From: Nocardia sp. NBC_00416
GTDB taxonomy: Bacteria > Actinomycetota > Actinomycetes > Mycobacteriales > Mycobacteriaceae
Direction: 5' to 3'
Assembly (NCBI RefSeq): GCF_036032445.1
Contig: NZ_CP107932.1
Location: 3,660,501-3,724,500 of the forward strand
DNA: 64,000 nt
Of this stretch, positions 59,401-64,000 are shown one piece after another. The translations under genes and the position numbers were made by a program. Position 1 is the first letter of the stretch. Every line of letters starts with the position of its first letter. The notes below the pieces were generated by a model, which saw only the letters and a program-made list of their open reading frames with translations, ran no database searches and was not told the origin of the DNA.

Positions 59401-60285
59401 CGAATGCCGCAGTGCCAGCAGCCCGCCGACGACGAGGATCGCGGCCTGCCCCACCGCCGGAACGGCCTGCATCGCCGGGGTGAATCGGCTGGTGATCCGC
59501 GCCAGGCGCAACCGCGACCGGTACAGCCGGGCGGCACGCTCGCGCAGGCCGTCGAGTTCGTGGCGTTCCTGCCCGAACCCCTTGACCACCCGCACGCCCG
59601 CCACCGCGGCCTCCACCTGCATGGCCACTTCCGCCGCGCGGGCCTGGGCGTCCCAGTTCGCCGGGAACAGTTCGCGCTGGCTGCGCCGGGCGATCAGCCA
59701 CAGCGCGGGCAGCACCAGCAGCGCGATCACCGTCAGCGGCGGCGACATCACCGCCATCAACGCCAGCGCGCCGAACAACAGCACCAGATTGCCCGACACC
59801 ATCGGAATCAGCTGCAGGAACATCTGAATGAGCGTGACGTCGGTGATGGCCCGGCTGACGACCTGCCCGGTCCGCAGCCCTTCGCGTTCCCGGCCGTCGA
59901 GCCGCAGCAACGAGGCGAACAGGTCACGCCGTAGATCGTGCTGCACACCCAGCGACAGCTTGGACGAGCTGACCCGGCGGGTGAACGACGCGCCGAACCG
60001 CGCCACGCCCAGCGCCAGCAGCGCCAGCGCCCACGGCGTCACCGATGCGGCGGTCACCGTGAGCGTATCCACCACATGACGGACCACCAGCGGCAGCGTC
60101 GCGGTGAGGCCGGCCGCGACCGCCGCCCCCAGGTAGGCGCCGATCACCAAGCGGCGGTGGACCAGACATCGGCGGGCCAGGTAGCGCAGCCAGCCCGCGC
60201 CGTCCGACGTCCCGGCCCCCGTCTCCTCGCCGGGCTCCCCCACCTCCGCGCCCGCGGTGCCCTGCCGCGTTCCGGAGCCGCTCAC
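56434..60285 (-). CDS. Fused tandem ABC exporter (two TMD-NBD halves)
   Basis: A 1283-residue multidrug/lipid exporter in one chain, like mycobacterial Rv0194. TMD1 about 30-330, NBD1 360-595, Ala/Pro-rich linker 600-695, TMD2 700-985, NBD2 1025-1270. NBD1: Walker A GSAGTGK (395-400), LSGGQ (496-500), but Asp-Asp at Walker B (520-521) instead of Asp-Glu and Glu440 in the Q-loop. NBD2: Walker A GETGAGKST, Q1116, Asp1196-Glu1197, but LSAGQ (1172-1176). One ATP site is therefore catalytic and one degenerate, as in heterodimeric exporters. The GTG at 60285 overlaps the stop of the truncated monooxygenase (GTGA). Confidence 0.93.
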   Translation of the reverse strand: MSGSGTRQGTAGAEVGEPGEETGAGTSDGAGWLRYLARRCLVHRRLVIGAYLGAAVAAGLTATLPLVVRHVVDTLTVTAASVTPWALALLALGVARFGASFTRRVSSSKLSLGVQHDLRRDLFASLLRLDGREREGLRTGQVVSRAITDVTLIQMFLQLIPMVSGNLVLLFGALALMAVMSPPLTVIALLVLPALWLIARRSQRELFPANWDAQARAAEVAMQVEAAVAGVRVVKGFGQERHELDGLRERAARLYRSRLRLARITSRFTPAMQAVPAVGQAAILVVGGLLALRHSITLGTFLAFMTYLGSFVSPIRQFSMLLTVSQQGRASLDRVREVIEAPAPATALVASAPSVAGAAPGIEFRGVRFGFGVNQVLDGIDLTVRPGETVAVAGSAGTGKSVLAQLVPRLFDPDEGSVLFDGVDIRALPGSRGLVAMVFEDTHLMADTIRANVAYGRPDAGDERIWHALHLAAADEFVAATADSLDTRIGERGQRLSGGQRQRIALARALLTEAPILVLDDATSAIDARVEELIFTRIAAEVHRRTTLVVAHRLSTLALADRVAVLDGGRVAELGPLDELRDRGHLFRALFTPPDPAEIDTATTQDAAPVPTAVLWVEPAVDADDARTLEQVAKAFAQRAAGAPAGVGRGAAMGGMLAAAPPSGDVARLIDSLPPATGEPEVPESFSHTPDPRFGLSRLLRPFTWPLLAGLALVGIDALAQVLIPFLVRHGIDHGVLAGARAVLLVAAGLTLLVVAVDWVIGVAQVRVTGRAGERLLFGLRVKTFAQLQRLGLQYYERELGGRIMTRMTSDVDGLSGFLQTGLATALTSTITIVGVVVALLVVDAGLAVVVLATLPVLVVTTIAFRRASVPAYNLARDRVSVVNAYLQENVDNIKVTQSYRREAVNQAEFERRSWSYRDARLRSQTLMAVFFPFVELMSVVATAAVLAVGVHQVRDAAVTAGTLIAFLLYIDLLFAPIQQLSQVFDGYQQAVVGVDRLGELLRTPVDTPDDPAPRPVRSLRGEIEMRAVDFAYGPRTGAGSTPKAPPVPALREVALRIAPGQRVALVGETGAGKSTLVKLLARFYDPTAGRVLIDGVDIRRYALRDYRKRLGVVPQEPFLFGDTVRDAIAYGRPEATPAEIEWAARAVGAHEMIAALEHGYLQPIGEHGRGLSAGQRQLLALARAQLVEPDILILDEATASLDLGTEAKVKAAIDVLTAGRTTIVVAHRLATAADADLIVVLGEGRLLETGTHAELLARAGGSYRALWAAYVGEGAGDSAAVR

Positions 60286-60860
60286 CGCGCGACCGCGAGC
60301 GCGGCCTCGGCGGCGAGCCGACTGTCCGGGCGCGCCAGACCGTAATGGCCGCGCAGTGTGGTCGAGGTGTATTCGGTGCGGAACAGTCCACGCTCCTGCA
60401 GGATCGGCACCACCCGGTCCACGAACCGGTCCAGCCCGGAAGGCAGCACCGCGGGCATCACATTGAACCCGTCGGCCGCACCCGCCCGGAACCATTCCTC
60501 GATCGTGTCGGCCACCTGTTCGGCGGTCCCCGCGAATGTGCGGTGCCCGCGGCCCCCGCCGAGCCGGGCGATCAACTGACGCACCGTGAGCCGCTCGGTG
60601 CGGGCCAGATTCACGATCAGCGTGTATCGGCTCTTCGCGCCCTGGATATCGTCCTCGCTGGGCAGTTCGCCGGGAAGTTCGCGATCCAGCTCCAGCGCCT
60701 CGGGCGGCAGGCCGAACCGCTCGGCCAGCTGGCGGCGCGCGTAGTCCGGGGAGATCAGACGTTCCAGTTCGGCGTCCAGCTCCCGTGCCTCGGCTTCGGT
60801 CCCCAGTTCCAGTACCGCCCGTAGCACCGACCCCGCGCTGCCGTCCGCCATCGCCGCCAC
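60282..60860 (-). pseudogene. N-terminally truncated NtaA/DszA-type flavin monooxygenase
   Basis: Up to 192 residues corresponding to the C-terminal 40 % of FMN-dependent monooxygenases of about 450 residues: TEAEARELDAELERLISPDYARRQLAERFG, then TVRQLIARLGGGRGHRTFAGTAEQVADTIEEWFRAGAADGFNVMP and the end VPILQERGLFRTEYTSTTLRGHYGLARP. The N-terminal barrel with the flavin site is absent; upstream DNA belongs to another gene. A start with GAAGAGG upstream (ATG at 60851) would still allow translation. Its TGA overlaps the ABC exporter start, so it may persist as a translational leader. Confidence 0.75.
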
Positions 60861-61008
60861 CTCTTCATCACGCGCCGCCAGAAAACGCTAGCCACCGGCC
60901 GGGGCCACAAGCAGGTTTGGGCGCATCATGATCCGAAGCGGTCCCGCGGCCGGGTCTCACCCGGATCGGGTGACGACAGGTCGCGCCCGGTCGCCCTACT
61001 GTGCGCGC

Positions 61009-62442
61009 ATGGGCAGACCACATGCTGATCCGGCCCGACCCGCCCCCGAATTCGCGGCCCGATCGGAACGCACCGAACACGGCGCGCGGCAGCGGCGCCG
61101 GACCCCCTTCTCCGCGATCGCCGCCTTCGATCCGGCGCCCGACCGCGACCCGCTCGCCCTGCTCGAATCGCAGGCGCCGACCCGGGTCCCCGAACTGGTG
61201 CCCGTGCGATACGGGCGGATGGCGGTCTCACAGTTCTCGTTCTTCCGAGGTGCGGCGCTGGTGATGGCCGACGATCTGGCGCGCGTGCCGAGCACCGGCC
61301 TACACACCCAACTGTGCGGGGACGCGCATCTGAGCAACTTCGGGCTCTACGCGACCCCGGAACGTCAGCTCGCTTTCGACGTCAACGATTTCGACGAGAC
61401 CTATCCCGGCCCGTTCGAATGGGATGTGAAGCGGCTCGTCGCGAGTCTCGCGGTCGCCGGGCGCGACAACGGGTTCAAGAGGAAGCAGCGGCGCCGGATC
61501 ACCCGCGCCTGCGTGGCCGAATACCGCGAAACCATGACCTATCAGGCCGGACGCGGAGAGCTGGCCGTCTGGTACTCCCATATCGACGCCGCGGCCGATA
61601 TGGCCGAACTACGCGATGTCCTCGATTCGTCGGCGCGCAAACGCGTCCAGAAGACGATCGACAAGGCGTGGGGACGGGACAGCTTCCAGGCGCTGTCGAA
61701 ATTGACCACCCCGGCGAACGGGAAACCGCGGATCGTCAGCATGCCGCCGTTGATCGTGCCCGTCGAGGAGCTGTTCGCCGGCGCGGACGCCGAGATGGTG
61801 CACCGGGGACTGATGCAACGCCTGGCCGACTACCGCGGCACCCTGCAACCGAACCGCCGTTTCCTGCTCGACCGGTTCGAGTATGTGCACGCGGCCCGCA
61901 AAGTGGTCGGTGTGGGCAGTGTCGGCACCCGCACCTGGATCATCCTGCTGCACGGGCCGGGCGACGAACCGTTGTTCCTGCAGGCCAAGGAGGCACAGCG
62001 TTCCGTGCTCGCGCGCTACGTCGACGGCCCCGGGTACACGAACCAGGGGAAACGCGTGGTGACCGGGCAGCGGCTCATGCAGGCGGCCAGCGATATCTTC
62101 CTCGGCTGGCAACAGCACCCCGACCCCGACCCCGACGGCGTGGCCCGCGACTTCTATATCCGCCAGCTCCGCGACGGTAAGGGTTCGGCGGTGATCGAGA
62201 CCATGTCCCCTGATCTGATGGCGCTCTACGGACGGTTGTGCGCGCGGGTGCTGGCCCAGGCGCACGCGCGCGGCGGCGACCGCTTCGCCATCGCCGGATA
62301 CCTGGGCTCCGACGACGAATTCGACGCGACGATGTCGGATTTCGCCGAGGATTACGCCGATCAGAACGCCCTCGACCACGCGGAGCTGCGGCGGGCGATC
62401 GACGACGGCCGGATCGCCGCGACGCTGGGTACGGATTCCTGA
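61009..62442 (+). CDS. DUF2252 protein (kinase-like fold)
   Basis: A 477-residue protein of the DUF2252 family. FSFFRGAALVMADDLARVPSTGLHTQLCGDAHLSNFGLYATPERQLAFDVNDFDETYPGPFEWDVKRL (near 70-140) is the hallmark, with the catalytic-like GDAHLSNFG and DVNDFDE; QAKEAQRSVL and QRLMQAASDIFLGW follow. The fold resembles aminoglycoside phosphotransferases; function unknown. A TACTGT box 6 bases before the ATG suggests leaderless translation. Confidence 0.88.
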   Translation: MGRPHADPARPAPEFAARSERTEHGARQRRRTPFSAIAAFDPAPDRDPLALLESQAPTRVPELVPVRYGRMAVSQFSFFRGAALVMADDLARVPSTGLHTQLCGDAHLSNFGLYATPERQLAFDVNDFDETYPGPFEWDVKRLVASLAVAGRDNGFKRKQRRRITRACVAEYRETMTYQAGRGELAVWYSHIDAAADMAELRDVLDSSARKRVQKTIDKAWGRDSFQALSKLTTPANGKPRIVSMPPLIVPVEELFAGADAEMVHRGLMQRLADYRGTLQPNRRFLLDRFEYVHAARKVVGVGSVGTRTWIILLHGPGDEPLFLQAKEAQRSVLARYVDGPGYTNQGKRVVTGQRLMQAASDIFLGWQQHPDPDPDGVARDFYIRQLRDGKGSAVIETMSPDLMALYGRLCARVLAQAHARGGDRFAIAGYLGSDDEFDATMSDFAEDYADQNALDHAELRRAIDDGRIAATLGTDS

Positions 62443-62462
62443 CCTGCGGTCGCGAGCGCGGG

Positions 62463-63125
62463 TCAGTTCACGACCGCGAAGGCGAACCCGTCCCAGCCCT
62501 TCGTACCCACCGTCTGCATCACCGTGGCGTCCAGGCGTGGTTCGTCGGCCAGCAGTCGCACCAGATCCCGGCTCGCCCGGACCGCGGGGTCCTCGTCGGT
62601 CTCGTCGGCGACCCGGCCCGCGCGCACCACATTGTCGACGACGATGACCGCGCCGGGCCGGGTCAACCGCAACGCCCAGTTCACATAGTTCGAGTTGTTC
62701 ACTTTGTCCGCGTCGATGAACACCAGGTCGAACGGGTCGGGCTGCTCGTCCGCCAGCACCGGCAGGGTGTCCAGCGCCGCGCCGACCCGGATCTCGACCC
62801 GGTCGCCCACACCGGAACGGTCCAGGTTGGCCCTGGCCACCTCGGCATGGCGCGGTTCGAACTCGAGCGTCGTCACCCGCCCCTTCTCGCCCACCCCGCG
62901 GGCCAGCCACAGCGTGCTGAAACCGCCCAGCGTGCCGATCTCCAGGACGCGCTGCGCGCCGGTGGATCTGGCGAGCAGGTACAGGAATTTGCCGTTGGCC
63001 TCGGAGACGTCGATGGCGGGCAGCCCGGCGGCCGCGTTGGCGCGCAATGTCGCGCTCGCGTCGGCGTCGCGCGCCAGCTGGTCCACCACGTACCGGTCCA
63101 CGTCCGCCCAATCGGGTGTGCTCAT
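62463..63125 (-). CDS. O-methyltransferase family 3 (catechol OMT-like)
   Basis: A 220-residue SAM-dependent methyltransferase. The SAM loop LEIGTLGGFSTLWLARG is near 62, LEFEPRHAEVARANL near 87, the metal-binding FIDADK near 135 and GAVIVVDNVVRAGRV near 158, as in metal-dependent catechol/caffeoyl-CoA methyltransferases. The ATG at 63125 opens the family N-terminus. It follows the TetR gene at 63301 on the same strand. Confidence 0.92.
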   Translation of the reverse strand: MSTPDWADVDRYVVDQLARDADASATLRANAAAGLPAIDVSEANGKFLYLLARSTGAQRVLEIGTLGGFSTLWLARGVGEKGRVTTLEFEPRHAEVARANLDRSGVGDRVEIRVGAALDTLPVLADEQPDPFDLVFIDADKVNNSNYVNWALRLTRPGAVIVVDNVVRAGRVADETDEDPAVRASRDLVRLLADEPRLDATVMQTVGTKGWDGFAFAVVN

Positions 63126-63300
63126 ATCCGCAGTCTGCCACCAAAAGCGCCGATACGGCGGACCCTGCCGCACCCCTTCCGGCCGGCGGCCCGGTGGGTG
63201 GCGGCGGCATCGCCGTAGGCACTTCCGAAGTCTGCGATACCTCGGCGCGACCCGGGACCGCGGGCGGGCGACGCCGGACCGGTCTCCCCACGGCCGTTTC

Positions 63301-63990
63301 TCAGCGGACACCGGCGATACCGAACAGCAGCGCATCGATACCGGCCCGGAACACGGAGTCGTTGTCCACGGCGTGCCGTTCGGGCGCGTCGGAGCCGGTG
63401 AACAGTGCGGTGAGATGCGGATAGTCGCCGAGCCGCAGCATCGCGGCGATATGGCCGGCGCCGCCGCCGGTCTCCAATACGCCGCGCCCGGACGCTTCCT
63501 GGGTCGCGAAAACCGTCACCCAGCCGGAGAGCATCGCGATCCCGGTCATCGTCGCGGCCGGTTCCAGTCGCGCGGGCGCCAGGACCTCGACCATATGGTC
63601 GAGGTAGCGCAGGCCGTTGGGACCCAGGCCGCTGGGGTTCACCTGGGCCAGCCAAGAGTGGCGGTGGTACATCGCGCGCGCCTGCTCGGCCACCGACAGC
63701 ACGTCCGCGCGCAGATCCCCGGTGACGGGCGCGAATTCGTACTCCGCCGCCACCCGGTCGTACATCAGCGACACCAGATCGTCTTTGCCGGTGACGTACC
63801 GATAGAGCGAGGCGGCTCCGGTGCCGAGCTCTTCGGCGAGCCGGCGCATCGACAGCGCCCGGATTCCGTCCGCGTCGGCCAGCCGGACGCAGGCCGCGGC
63901 GATGTCGTCGAGGCGCAGACCCGGCCTCGGGCCCGGTTTGGGATCCCCGGCCCGCAACCACAACGCGTTCGTCGGTTCAGCGGATGGCAC
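63301..63990 (-). CDS. TetR family regulator, TetR_C type (start near window edge)
   Basis: A 229-residue regulator. LSMRRLAEELGTGAASLYRYVTGKDDLVSLMYDRV (about 46-80) is the helix-turn-helix, and HSWLAQVNPSGLGPNGLRYLDHM opens a TetR_C-like ligand domain. The GTG at 63990 is the only start in view; the frame is open to the window end, so an upstream start cannot be excluded. Likely regulates itself and the methyltransferase downstream. Confidence 0.85.
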   Translation of the reverse strand: MPSAEPTNALWLRAGDPKPGPRPGLRLDDIAAACVRLADADGIRALSMRRLAEELGTGAASLYRYVTGKDDLVSLMYDRVAAEYEFAPVTGDLRADVLSVAEQARAMYHRHSWLAQVNPSGLGPNGLRYLDHMVEVLAPARLEPAATMTGIAMLSGWVTVFATQEASGRGVLETGGGAGHIAAMLRLGDYPHLTALFTGSDAPERHAVDNDSVFRAGIDALLFGIAGVR

Positions 63991-64000
63991 ACCGGTAAGC

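Noticed and set aside
1..64000. tRNA, rRNA, CRISPR array, transposase or phage genes
   Set aside because: None seen by reading; the only clear mobile unit is the intein.

Overview
The window is high-GC DNA with actinobacterial features: many GTG and TTG starts, leaderless genes with a -10 box a few bases before the start codon, TetR-rich gene neighbourhoods, an nrdHIE operon under NrdR-type boxes, F420-type oxidoreductases, Tat and Sec exported proteins, and a fused tandem ABC exporter. A Nocardia-like member of the Mycobacteriales fits best. This is inferred from gene content; no database search was possible. I saw no rRNA, tRNA, CRISPR array, phage or plasmid genes.

Layout. 1-5.0 kb: 5' part of mgtE with a long leader holding a short proline-rich reading frame, an F420-type oxidoreductase, and a TetR gene divergent from a flavin monooxygenase that is coupled to a deleted dehydrogenase pseudogene. 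5.1-9.9 kb: the most unusual locus, a two-gene unit of an EACC1-like adaptor and a 1451-residue protein with an N-terminal caspase and four EccC/FtsK-type ATPase modules. 10-13.2 kb: AhpD-like protein with MarR regulator, a flavoprotein remnant, an unknown protein and a PIN/Phd toxin-antitoxin pair. 13.3-17.7 kb: nrdH-nrdI-nrdE with a 409-residue intein in NrdE. 18-25.4 kb: FMN reductase/TetR, nadE, and molybdopterin genes in two divergent operons (moaA-moaD; moeA-moaC/mogA-moaE), followed by a CobW-type GTPase.

25-43 kb: exported proteins, an MFS transporter with a perfect CRP-type site, a ChoD-like oxidase, a PhoD phosphatase, a lipid-metabolism-like group (SDR, TetR, thioesterase, acyl-CoA dehydrogenase), an atypical P450 without the ExxR arginine, an APH-fold kinase, an orphan antitoxin and a TetR/peroxiredoxin pair. 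Two copies of an elaborate structured repeat (25.5 and 38.5 kb) have different stem sequences but preserved pairing. 44-48 kb: a guanidine-III riboswitch controls a pair of SMR exporters, followed by a flavin reductase and a Baeyer-Villiger-type monooxygenase. 48-64 kb: a DapB-like protein, a SAM methyltransferase, a PAS-GGDEF cyclase, an LmrA/YxaF-like repressor with two LmrA-type operators around an SDR-hydrolase fusion, a TetR/Dabb pair with two matching 16-bp operators, a 1283-residue tandem ABC exporter coupled to a truncated monooxygenase, DUF2252, an O-methyltransferase and a TetR gene.

The strongest candidates for further attention are the EACC1-caspase-ATPase locus, the covarying repeat pair, the mgtE leader reading frame, and the intein with atypical codons at its C-terminal junction.
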